Below are positions 52,766 through 61,765 of a stretch of 64,000 nucleotides of DNA, piece by piece (the first letter of the stretch is position 1; every line of letters begins with the position of its first letter). The notes under the pieces were generated by a model, which saw only the letters and a program-made list of their open reading frames with translations, did no database searches and was not told the DNA's origin. Location: NCBI GenBank assembly GCA_021732085.1, contig JAKFVQ010000025.1, positions 62,001 to 126,000 on the forward strand, written 5' to 3'. This DNA is from Candidatus Obscuribacterales bacterium. GTDB taxonomy: Bacteria; Cyanobacteriota; Vampirovibrionia; Obscuribacterales; Obscuribacteraceae. A program made the position numbers and the translations under genes.

Positions 52766-54052
52766 TCATTTTGAGCCCGTGACGGATGAAAAATCTTTTT
52801 TCCTAATGTGCGCGTGCACACCTTTTGTCTCATCTACCACTTGAGTAATTTCGAAGTCTGTCGCAGCACTCAGATAAGACAGCGCAGTTGCATTGTCCAT
52901 GCCCATTCGTTCAGACAGGAATTGGATAGCTGTGCGCACCGTTTTTTTCAAAGCAGAATCAAGATTTGCATCCAGTCCGATAGGAATCCAGTAATCCGGT
53001 GTCTCAGCAAATGGCTCCTTCATCTCCTTTACTGGAATGGCGGGATCGCCTGCTTTTAGCAGCGTGAGCCGCACTGTAGTTCTAAGCGATGCCTCCAAGG
53101 CTGTTAATGCCACCTCACCGTCGCCCTGATTGAAGTGTGGATCACCCATGAAAAACATTCCGCCTGCCAGCTGAATCGGCAGAAATAGCGATGTGCCGAC
53201 GGTTAAATCCTTGAGGTCGAGATTGCCACCAAAGGACGATGGCGGTATCGAATTTACTTTATTAGTGGTATCCGGCGCCACTCCCATTGTCCCCATGAAT
53301 GGATGGATGGGAAATTGAACTTCTTTTCCATTGCTAGTTTTTACGCTGCCATACAATTTGCCTTCAACTGTACTAATCGGAATGAAAGTGAAGACACTGC
53401 CAAATAAGTCGGGATGGTCTTTATCGGCACCGGGCTGGGGACCATCATTTTGCGGATACTCGCCAGGCAATGCGCCCTTGCCGTGGCGGTTGCCTACGAT
53501 GCCATAAGGTACACGGGGCGTCATCGATATCATATCCACTTTCAGCACATCGCCGGGCTGCGCACCCTCAATTGCAATCGGACCGATGATAATATGAGGT
53601 CCGTCCGTAACCATGTTGTGTTCGACTTTTGAAGCACAAATTTCGATTGCATCGGCCAAGACATCAGAGTTGGGCACTCCAAACTTGCCAAAGAATCTGA
53701 CAGGATCGCGCCCTTGATCTTCCACCATCCCTTCTGATGATAAGTTATCGAAAGTGACAAGACTGTTCGAGGGCACGGTCAAGATTGGTCTGGAATTTTT
53801 ATTTGGCAAGAACCCCCATTGCATAGTGTTCAGCGCTGCTGGTGCATAAAAGGTGCCGTCGGATAACTTTCGAGGGTGATCATACATTCGTTGGAGAATT
53901 TTGCTTGGGATTTTCCGCTCGTTGGCAATTGCAACTAATTCATTAGACGCTTCCGTTGCCATCGCCGGATTCACGGAAATAAATGCGCTCAGCAATAACA
54001 TCGCGCTAACTTTCAATCGCCAAGGACGAACAAATAGATCACACTTTTGCAT
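52766..54052 (-). CDS. Exported acetamidase/formamidase family protein
   Basis: 428 aa. Signal peptide VSAMLLLSAFISVNPAMATE. FmdA/AmdA family: PSNSLVTFDNLSSEGMV, GPIAIEGAQPGDVLKVDM, FPIHPFMGTMGVAPDTTNKV, PPSSFGGNLDLKDLTVGTSL and FMGDPHFNQGDGEVALTALE. The family hydrolyses small amides to ammonia and acid and is usually cytosolic, so the signal peptide is notable. Metal-binding residues appear conserved by motif. Confidence 0.9.
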   Translation of the reverse strand: MQKCDLFVRPWRLKVSAMLLLSAFISVNPAMATEASNELVAIANERKIPSKILQRMYDHPRKLSDGTFYAPAALNTMQWGFLPNKNSRPILTVPSNSLVTFDNLSSEGMVEDQGRDPVRFFGKFGVPNSDVLADAIEICASKVEHNMVTDGPHIIIGPIAIEGAQPGDVLKVDMISMTPRVPYGIVGNRHGKGALPGEYPQNDGPQPGADKDHPDLFGSVFTFIPISTVEGKLYGSVKTSNGKEVQFPIHPFMGTMGVAPDTTNKVNSIPPSSFGGNLDLKDLTVGTSLFLPIQLAGGMFFMGDPHFNQGDGEVALTALEASLRTTVRLTLLKAGDPAIPVKEMKEPFAETPDYWIPIGLDANLDSALKKTVRTAIQFLSERMGMDNATALSYLSAATDFEITQVVDETKGVHAHIRKKDFSSVTGSK

Positions 54053-54184
54053 TTGGGCTTCCTCTAAATCACCCCTTTAGGGGATTGCAATGGAACGCTG
54101 TTTTTGCTCGCAGAACGGCACTCTACAGCCCTGTAAGGGGTTTATTCCCAGTTTATACAATTCAGATCAACCCAAAAAATATTT

Positions 54185-56659
54185 TTAATCCAGAGCCTGG
54201 AGCAACTCTACCAAACCAGTGTTCATGCGATCTACCATAGCCCGCAGATCGAACAGCATGGATATCCTAGCCGTCATCAGCTTGATAGATTCACACCATC
54301 TATGGTGTCTAGGCCCAAATGCTGACACCCTTTCAATCGTGGCAGCTTTCTTGACATTAACTGGCAGTATCTTTGCGTTCTGCCAGTACTTAATCAGCTG
54401 CTCTTGGCGGGTTAGCGATGTTGTACTTCCCGGTGGAACGGAGCGCATGTACTTCGCAACAATTGTGGGCAATTGCTCCGACGCAGGTGTCTGCAAACCA
54501 AATGTTTGACCTAAGAGGTTTGGCGATGATTTAGAGTGGCGGAAGCCTCCGCGTTGAGCGACCAAAGATAAGCCTGCTAAACCAGCAACCGTCAACCCAG
54601 ATACAATATTTAGCCGGTCGCCATAAAGATTGCGGCGCTCAATTTTTGTAAGACCAAGAGGTCCGTCGATAATTGTGGAGAGTATGCCCAACTGAAGAAA
54701 GTTGGCATCATTTAATAGCGATACAGTCAGGTCGCGCTCTCGGGTAACTTGATCAAGAGCTTGTTGTTCAAGGGTAATTTCACGATCAAACCGTGCCGAT
54801 AGGACTCGCAGCTCTAGTCCAGCTGTCTGCACCTTGCGAGCCAGTTTAAGCTGCAAGCTGACCGCATCATTTTCATTCAACGTTCCCAATCTCTTCAGTT
54901 GGAGCAGGCGCTTCAAATCACTTTCAATTCCCAGGAGTTTGGCGGCTTCCCATGCATGGCCGCCAATGTCAGCGTGCTCCGTGGAGGCTGATACTTCTTG
55001 ATCATTTTCCGCGCTATCGGTGCCCCTCAACACCTCAAGGGTTTGGGTTTGGAACGACTCAAGTTCCTTCATTAAAGAATGAAGCAACGTGATTCGATTT
55101 TTGACCACCTTAATGGTGTCATACTTGTGTGTGGGCATCGCTGCCACTGCGGCAAGATTTTTCTGAGACGATAGGTCGATTGTTGAAACGTGATTCTGCC
55201 TCCAAGCTTCATTTAATAGCTCGCGCCTTGACTTTCCATCAGTTGATCCCGGTGGAGGCGAATTAAGCAACTCAGAAATGAAAGCAGAAAACTTGTATTC
55301 ATCGGAAGGGTGAAGGTTGAACAGTTGTGCAAGGGAGTTTGGACCAGTATCTAATCTTCTCCAAAATCCGTGTTGTTGCAGAGCAGCAAGCAGCGTCAGT
55401 GTACTGCCCGTGGCTCCGGATATGACAAACATTTGATTGCCAGCAAATCCATGGCGGCTCAGATATAATTTGCCTGCAACGATACCGAGTATTCCCGATT
55501 GGAGAAAGTTTGCGTCATAGTTGAGCTGTAACGACTTTGCTCTGCTAGTTTCCAAATCCGCAAGTATTATGTGGTAGTTGTAGTAAAGATCTTCATCTAC
55601 CTTATCGGCAGCAGCTTGAATTTCGAGGGCACCTTCTAAGGTTTTTTGCAAAACAAATGATTCGATTTCATTGATACGCAGAATATTTGTCCCGATCTTC
55701 TTGAGCCGATTTAGCTCTTGAAGATAAGGACCGAGCTTGAGAAACTGTACAACCTGACTATCAGCACCCCGATCACTGGTGCTGTCGATCTCAATACCTG
55801 GCGGGTTTGCGTCAATTAATCTCAAAAGTGCAAGCAAATCGTGATCATATTGAAGAACGGCAGTATGAAGGGACCATAGAAGAAGTATGCGAGAACGGAG
55901 CATGCTCAAGCTTGCCTTTTTCTTGTCGGCCAAAGCGAAGAAATTGGCTGAATTAGATGCATCAATACCATACTGCTGCTGCCAATGTGCAAGTAGTGCT
56001 TCTCGCCTTGATCTTTCCTGCCCAGGGAGCTTGGCATCGAAGTAGCGATTTAGCAACGGAGGCATATTTCTTGCGTCTACTGGTCCAGCCGTGACCAGAT
56101 TACCAAGCACTGCAGGCGGTGCAACATGGCTGGCTTTGGCAATCGAGCCATGAAGGCGAGACAGCGTCGAGATTCCTGTATTGAGAGATCCGCTAATAGT
56201 TGTAAAAATACCGGATGTAACGAACTGCTTTTGCATTCGCATGTACGGTTCCATCGTATAGAACGTAGCTAATTGTGCAAAGCTTGCAAGAGTAAACAAC
56301 TGTCCAACCAGAGCCTGTCGCCGCTGTTCCTTCTGCATAATGTCATAAGCGTATGCTCTTTCCAGATCAAGAATGTTGCAATACTGCCGCACTTCCAGAA
56401 CAGCACGGAGAATTCGGCGAAGGCAAAGCGTCCGTAACTGAACTATCTCAGCTACGTTAGCACCATTTCCATTTCTTAAAGACAAGAGCCGCTCTGTCTC
56501 AGCACGAACACCAAGAATTTCTGCTGTCTTCATTGGCTCCAACGCCGAAGAAAAATTTGACGACGGAATCGCAAATGACGGAGGCAGTAGAAATAAGAAA
56601 CATAGAAGTAGCGCCATCAGACGTTTTGAATATGAGCTGATGGATTCTGTGATTCGCAT
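54185..56659 (-). CDS. Secreted protein of three tandem ~260-residue repeats, unknown family
   Basis: 824 aa from ATG 56659. Signal peptide MALLLCFLFLLPPSFAIPSS. The mature protein is three homologous modules (about 45-300, 310-575, 590-824): each has a helical start (ILGVRAETERLLSLRN / YLQELNRLKKIGTNILR / LLGIESDLKRLLQLKR), a '...DANFLQ.GIL' type segment in modules 2 and 3, a hydrophobic stretch, and an end such as PPPGSTDGKSRRELLNEAWR or VPPGSTTSLTRQEQLIKYWQ. Modules 2 and 3 share PPGST and the 'NLL/SLAQ.F.L' pattern most clearly. I know no family for it. Confidence 0.75.
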   Translation of the reverse strand: MRITESISSYSKRLMALLLCFLFLLPPSFAIPSSNFSSALEPMKTAEILGVRAETERLLSLRNGNGANVAEIVQLRTLCLRRILRAVLEVRQYCNILDLERAYAYDIMQKEQRRQALVGQLFTLASFAQLATFYTMEPYMRMQKQFVTSGIFTTISGSLNTGISTLSRLHGSIAKASHVAPPAVLGNLVTAGPVDARNMPPLLNRYFDAKLPGQERSRREALLAHWQQQYGIDASNSANFFALADKKKASLSMLRSRILLLWSLHTAVLQYDHDLLALLRLIDANPPGIEIDSTSDRGADSQVVQFLKLGPYLQELNRLKKIGTNILRINEIESFVLQKTLEGALEIQAAADKVDEDLYYNYHIILADLETSRAKSLQLNYDANFLQSGILGIVAGKLYLSRHGFAGNQMFVISGATGSTLTLLAALQQHGFWRRLDTGPNSLAQLFNLHPSDEYKFSAFISELLNSPPPGSTDGKSRRELLNEAWRQNHVSTIDLSSQKNLAAVAAMPTHKYDTIKVVKNRITLLHSLMKELESFQTQTLEVLRGTDSAENDQEVSASTEHADIGGHAWEAAKLLGIESDLKRLLQLKRLGTLNENDAVSLQLKLARKVQTAGLELRVLSARFDREITLEQQALDQVTRERDLTVSLLNDANFLQLGILSTIIDGPLGLTKIERRNLYGDRLNIVSGLTVAGLAGLSLVAQRGGFRHSKSSPNLLGQTFGLQTPASEQLPTIVAKYMRSVPPGSTTSLTRQEQLIKYWQNAKILPVNVKKAATIERVSAFGPRHHRWCESIKLMTARISMLFDLRAMVDRMNTGLVELLQALD

Positions 56660-56831
56660 TATAGAATTCCAGGATTTGCCAAACACGACAATGACGATAT
56701 TTTGCCACATTGACATCACGCAAAGTTAGCAGAAAGCGGCTCAGCGGACGTGATTCATCGTCTACATCCATTGGCACGTAAATGACTTCCTCCATGCTCA
56801 GAATTGCCTCACACAGCTAAGACTGGATGAA

Positions 56832-58436
56832 TTACGGTGTTCGTTCCATTTTCAGTTTTTGCCAAAGAATGTACGGAGAATTCTTTCTCACCAAGAATTG
56901 GTAACCATCAATGCTCAACGGCAGGTAATCTCGAGTAGCGGACGCCCACTCGTTTGCATTGCCCCAAGTTTGTACGATCACATCTGGCTTGAGAGTCAGA
57001 ATCGAGTAATTGAGATCCCATTTGTTATGTCCCGGACGAAAACCGGCACCGCTTTGATCGAGCGGATCAACCTTTGACGGACCATGTGCAATAACACGAT
57101 CATTTTTTCCGAGTAGATCAATATAGGTTCTGCCGGAAAAATAAGGCATAATACCAGCCCATACGACGGCAACCGTTGCCTTCGGGTCTGTTATTGAATC
57201 AATCCAAGCTGCCGCTTGTATATAAACAGAGTTGCCCAGAGAGCCATAGTTGGCATATTCCATGCCATCAGTGACTTCATACGGGCTCTTCTGAAATGTT
57301 ATCCAAGGAAAGAATTCGAGCCTTGAGCGCAGCGAAAAGGATAAGAGTGCAATTACGAGAATGCTGGACCGAGCAAGCATTGAGAGCGCTCCAGCCTGTC
57401 TCCCAGCTGGCAACTTAAAAGCAAAAACCGCGTAGGCAAAAAGACTAAAGAAAATTGGCATGGCGGCCGTCACATATCGGCTAGGCCAGAATGGCTCCCA
57501 GGCATCGCCACCGGTGGCAACGTTGTACGCCAGCTCAGCAAAAAATATTAGACTGGACAAAAGAATTGCCGGTCCCCCATGCCTTAGCAAAACCAAGAAT
57601 GGAAAAAGCAGCAATATAAAGTTGAGTCTGAAGGCAAACTGTAGAGTGAGCCATAGACCTCGTTGTATCCGATTTACGATCGGCACTGCGCCAATTTTTA
57701 GATAATAAGTGTTAGGCAAAATATCCGCATAATAAAGATACCGCGCTAGCGTTGGAATTCCCAGACAGGAAAACAATGTAGCAATGCCTAAAAGAATATG
57801 CGCTTTCAAATTCCTTCGATCAAAGAGAATAAGAAAACCACAAATCACAGTGAAGACAACAATCGCATCAATGCGTGTAAGCAGCGCCAGTCCAAGCATT
57901 ATGTACGTAGAATAATTCAGCACGCCTGACTTGACGCAACGCGCGGCCAGGTACGCAGCTCCTGTGTATAAGCAAGCCAGCAGACTAAACTCAGTTCCAA
58001 GCAATGACCACGCTAGAAATGGATAATAGAAGCCAGTAAGCAATGCCGCAGAAAAGCCTGCAGCAAAGCTTGGTCTTGGAAATTCGTCAAGCAGCTTCTT
58101 TGAAAAATACATCGTAACTAGCGTCAAAACAAGACAAATCAATTGAATAACAAGTGACACTTTCGACGCCACAATCGGCAGCATATGAACGCCAGCCATC
58201 AGAAAAACCCAAAGCGGGTTGCTAAATCCTTCGACAGGCTTCTCACCGATGTTCCAAACGAGTCCATGACCAGCCGCAAAGTTCTTGGCATAGCGCATTG
58301 AAATCATTTCGTCATCGGTCAAAAAGAAATATCGCTCGTTGCCGATGACTGCGCTGCTAGCATGAATGAGAGCCAGTCCATAACAAAACGCGAGAATGAA
58401 TAGCGCGATAAATAATTTTCTTTGCGCCGACGTCAT
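56832..58436 (-). CDS. Membrane glycosyltransferase (GT-C, AftB/mannosyltransferase-like)
   Basis: 534 aa with about 11 hydrophobic segments. The N-terminal loop has the GT-C signature FFLTDDEMISMRYAKNFAAG and HGLVWNIGEKPVEGFSNPLW, as in arabinofuranosyl- and mannosyltransferases that use polyprenyl-phosphate sugars. A conspicuous KLPAGRQAGALS peptide sits in one loop (57390-57420), which is the product of a GC-rich palindromic insertion. The C-terminal domain is exposed. It probably builds a cell-envelope glycan. Adjacent genes do not show the pathway. Confidence 0.85.
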   Translation of the reverse strand: MTSAQRKLFIALFILAFCYGLALIHASSAVIGNERYFFLTDDEMISMRYAKNFAAGHGLVWNIGEKPVEGFSNPLWVFLMAGVHMLPIVASKVSLVIQLICLVLTLVTMYFSKKLLDEFPRPSFAAGFSAALLTGFYYPFLAWSLLGTEFSLLACLYTGAAYLAARCVKSGVLNYSTYIMLGLALLTRIDAIVVFTVICGFLILFDRRNLKAHILLGIATLFSCLGIPTLARYLYYADILPNTYYLKIGAVPIVNRIQRGLWLTLQFAFRLNFILLLFPFLVLLRHGGPAILLSSLIFFAELAYNVATGGDAWEPFWPSRYVTAAMPIFFSLFAYAVFAFKLPAGRQAGALSMLARSSILVIALLSFSLRSRLEFFPWITFQKSPYEVTDGMEYANYGSLGNSVYIQAAAWIDSITDPKATVAVVWAGIMPYFSGRTYIDLLGKNDRVIAHGPSKVDPLDQSGAGFRPGHNKWDLNYSILTLKPDVIVQTWGNANEWASATRDYLPLSIDGYQFLVRKNSPYILWQKLKMERTP

Positions 58437-58574
58437 TACAGCGGGTTCCCCTATCTCAATAACAGCTTAGTAAAAAATGGAAATAATTCAAGAGCCAGCG
58501 GACAACAGGCGGTTAAAGACGAAGGATCGCCTCATGGCATCTAACTCCGGCAACAGGAGAATTTTAAGATTAAG

Positions 58575-59780
58575 CTACCGATCATCCTTACTTACCTGGC
58601 TTGCCAGTATTTTGATCTTACCTGCAATTTTCTCCGCCTCAATTTTATTGTGTAAGACAAGGAAGTGCTTGTGATACTGCTTCAAAGCAACCATCAGCGC
58701 TTCCTTATTGCCGCCCTTCTCGAGGGATGCAACAAGGTTTTCACAGAGCTTCTCAGCTTCAGCCTTCTTTCCTTGTTTATCTAAAACGTCAGCCAAAGCA
58801 CTTGTTTTTTCAGCAAAATCCATTTCGTCCGGCGTCAATTTGCTCAATACATCAACAGATCGCTTAAGCATAATCTCGGCATCGTTATACTTGTCTTGAT
58901 CACGATAGAGATTGCCGTATTCATAAAGTACTTGCACACCGGCTCTGCTATCTAGTTCATTGTTCTTCTCGAGAGACGCCAGTACTTCTTTAAACAAGGG
59001 CTCCGCCAACTGAGGTTTGGATGCTTCGCAGTAAAACTTAGCTAGATCAGCCTTATGCTTGCAGACTTCCTTGTTGTCAGGTCCGTATGCTTTTTGCTCC
59101 AATTCCAGAGCGCGCGAATACAAAGGTTCGGCCTGCTTGTAATTGTCGTCCGTGTTATAAAAATCAGCTAGATGTCTCATCACACCGGAAAGATCGATTT
59201 GCGCTTGTTTCAGATCAATATCGCAGATCTTCTTGCTCTTATGCTTTGAATTGGATTCTTTTGAATTCGTTTGCAAAGCTTGTTTGGATTGCGCAGGTGG
59301 TTTGCCAGACACATCAGAATAAATCTCTTCGCAAAGGGCGATGCTTTTCATGTAGCAGTCTTCAGTTTTTTGCTTGAGCTCAGGTTTGTTGAAATCGGTA
59401 GCTTGGTTTTCATAAAGCGCACCCAAATCTATGTAACCTTGCGCGACTTGTCGATGTGCCTTCCCATAGTTATTGCTCAAAATATCAATCGACTTGATCA
59501 TGTTGGCCTCAGCATCCTGGTAATTACCAGTAGCCAGATACATCAAAGCCATATTGTAAATAATGTTCGGATTGTCTTTGTCGTACTTTAAGGCTTGTGC
59601 CATATACGACAACGCGCCGGCATAATCCTTACTTGCCATAGCAGCATTGGCTGCCGCGGTGTACGGACCGGAAGGATCAAAAGCGCACGGACAAGCATAG
59701 GCCGACCCGAGTACAAGCTGCGCACAAGCCAAGATAGCCAGTGCAATGGCTTTTGAACATGGGGAATAGCGCGAGAACAT
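58575..59780 (-). CDS. Secreted TPR protein
   Basis: 401 aa. Signal peptide AIALAILACAQLVLGSAYAC; the Cys after it could be a lipid-attachment site. TPR helix pairs run from about residue 40: YAGALSYMAQALKYDKDNPN, YQDAEANMIKSIDILSNNYG, YKQAEPLYSRALELEQKAYG, YNDAEIMLKRSVDVLSKL. A Lys/Ser-rich loop lies near 170-185. Function unknown; likely a periplasmic scaffold. Confidence 0.85.
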   Translation of the reverse strand: MFSRYSPCSKAIALAILACAQLVLGSAYACPCAFDPSGPYTAAANAAMASKDYAGALSYMAQALKYDKDNPNIIYNMALMYLATGNYQDAEANMIKSIDILSNNYGKAHRQVAQGYIDLGALYENQATDFNKPELKQKTEDCYMKSIALCEEIYSDVSGKPPAQSKQALQTNSKESNSKHKSKKICDIDLKQAQIDLSGVMRHLADFYNTDDNYKQAEPLYSRALELEQKAYGPDNKEVCKHKADLAKFYCEASKPQLAEPLFKEVLASLEKNNELDSRAGVQVLYEYGNLYRDQDKYNDAEIMLKRSVDVLSKLTPDEMDFAEKTSALADVLDKQGKKAEAEKLCENLVASLEKGGNKEALMVALKQYHKHFLVLHNKIEAEKIAGKIKILASQVSKDDR

Positions 59781-59898
59781 AGAAGTCTACCGGGCGGGAC
59801 AAACGATTGCTGCAGCAAATACTACAGCAATTCTGTAATCTTGGCTCCACTTATTATAGGCTACAACGCATCCCTTATTCTATTTGTATTTAAGTTTT

Positions 59899-59913
59899 GG
59901 AGCGCCCGGCTCC
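59899..59913. repeat. Short palindrome resembling a decayed dispersed element
   Basis: GGAGCGCCCGGCTCC: a 5-bp stem with the GGAGCGC start of the dispersed element but without its right part. It lies between the TPR gene and the broken gene. Could be a remnant of the element or an independent hairpin. Confidence 0.3.
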
Positions 59914-59928
59914 AATGTTCTAGCCGTT

Positions 59929-61689
59929 TCACGGACAGGCCGCCGGCTCAGATCTTTTCGCGAGTCTAATCGACGCAAGACTCAATGGCATCTCCCGAAG
60001 TTCTTGGCCGGAAACGACGCCACCTTTAATAGTACCATTTGCTGAAGCACGGACTTTGACTCCATCCTTTGCAATTTCAGCCAGTTCCATCGCGGAGACT
60101 TTCCCCGTAGAATCAAGTTCGACACTCAGCTTTATGCCACTGCTAAAGAGTTCCTTGTTCGCGCGATCCAAAGCAGCAGTCATAGCATTTTGATCGCTTT
60201 GACCGACCTTGTCCATCAAATTGGAAAGTTTCTTTCCATCGAGATCACCAAGAATCATCTCTCTGCCGAACTCATTCAATGCATTCCGCAAAGCACCAGG
60301 TTCCATCTCATTACGTTCGAGAAAACGGTCCCAGCCATCAGCGTACTGCTCGATTGGATAATTTTTGCCGCCAGCGGCATGCATTTCCCTCTCGCGTTCT
60401 TTTCTCAGCCTAAGTCGTTTGGCTTCCTCTTCGTCTTTTTCTTTTTTAGCGTCCTCATCTTTGCGCCGTTGCTCTTCTTGTTCTTTCTTTTCGGTCTCTT
60501 TATTCTGATCAGCGGAAGGATTATTTTCCTGCTTTTCTTGTGAATCTTTATCCGGAGGGGGTGGCGGCGGCGGAGGTGGTGGCACCAGATCCGAGGGAAC
60601 GTCTTGCTTCGGTCGTACATTACGGTTGTCCGAAGGTTGCTGATCTGGATTATCGGTGCTCGGATCTGTAGGCTTTGTTTCTGGCTTGGTTTGGCCGCCG
60701 CCAAGATTCAACGTCGCTGCCTTGGCGTAACGCAGTTGGTCCTTCATGATCGCGGAGATCTCTTCACGTCCGCCCCAGAAGGTTGCGGTGGACTTTCCGA
60801 GACCGAGAGATCCATCAGCTTTCTTCTCAACTGTATACACGCCAGTGAAAGCTAAATCCGACTTACCTGTATCGCCAAGTCCCTGCCCGGCGCCGGCATT
60901 ACGTCTTGCAACCTTGCCGAGATCTGAATTTGGATCAAGTTTGTCAGTATCCACATAGAGATACATTGCCTCACCCTCTTTCATGTTGTTCTTGAGAGTT
61001 TGGGTTGCTTGCTTTTCTGTATCTTTTGCGCTTTGGGATCCAAATACTACTACTACAGGCAATCCTTTTTGAGCAGCTTGATTTAGTATGTCTTGATACT
61101 GTTGCTCAGGTGTTTTCTCTGCAAAAGCGGGATCAGCAGGCTTGTCATTTCCGCCACCCTGGTGAAAGGAATACGGATCCTCCGGCTTATTGTTCTTATC
61201 TCCGCCCTGGTGGAACGAATAAGGATCGTCAACTTTTTCAGTTTGGTTTTTCTCGTCTTCCGCGTTGGCGTTGGCGTTGGCGTTGGCGTCGGCGACACGA
61301 CTTACGGCTGCGTTGGGGGCACGATTGCCTTTAAGCGCAACATTGCCATAAGCGAAACCGGCTTTACCGATAGACTCCTGATATTTTTGCTTGTCTACTC
61401 CCCACTTATTTTCCTCTGGCTTGATTACGCCGCCAGTTTCGATGTGGAGATTAGGAAGCGGATATTGGTCAGTTGGTCTGGGACTATAATCGTTTGGCTC
61501 TCCACCTGGAGTGCAAGGGACAGGCCCTCAACCTCGGAAGACGCCGGACCGAAGTCCTTGTTGGTAAAGTGCAGCTGGATTACCGAAATTGGATTCCATG
61601 GGCGCGCCGAAATTCGACACACTGACGCCATCGTTCGCCGATGCGGGTGCATCAGGAATGCGCTGAAAAGTATCTTGTTCGGACCCCAT
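59929..61689 (-). pseudogene. Low-complexity protein gene interrupted by an in-frame TGA
   Basis: The only plausible start is ATG 61689 (MGSEQDTFQRIPDAP, GAGG seven bases upstream). The frame then meets TGA at 61528-61530 after 53 codons, but continues open in the same frame for 532 more codons to 59929, with no ATG, GTG or TTG until 61062. The downstream part has clear protein character: two PYSFHQGG repeats, a (NA)n stretch, a thioredoxin-like fold (LNQAAQKGLPVVVVFGSQSA), a proline run, and a Lys/Glu/Arg-rich helix. It reads as one gene broken by a nonsense change, a sequencing error, or read through. No CXXC motif is present. Confidence 0.75.
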
Positions 61690-61765
61690 GTCGAACCCTC
61701 GTTAGCCTCAACATGAAATCTATCTTTTTCTTGTGAAATATTTGAACCCTGGAGGGGCAGAAATT

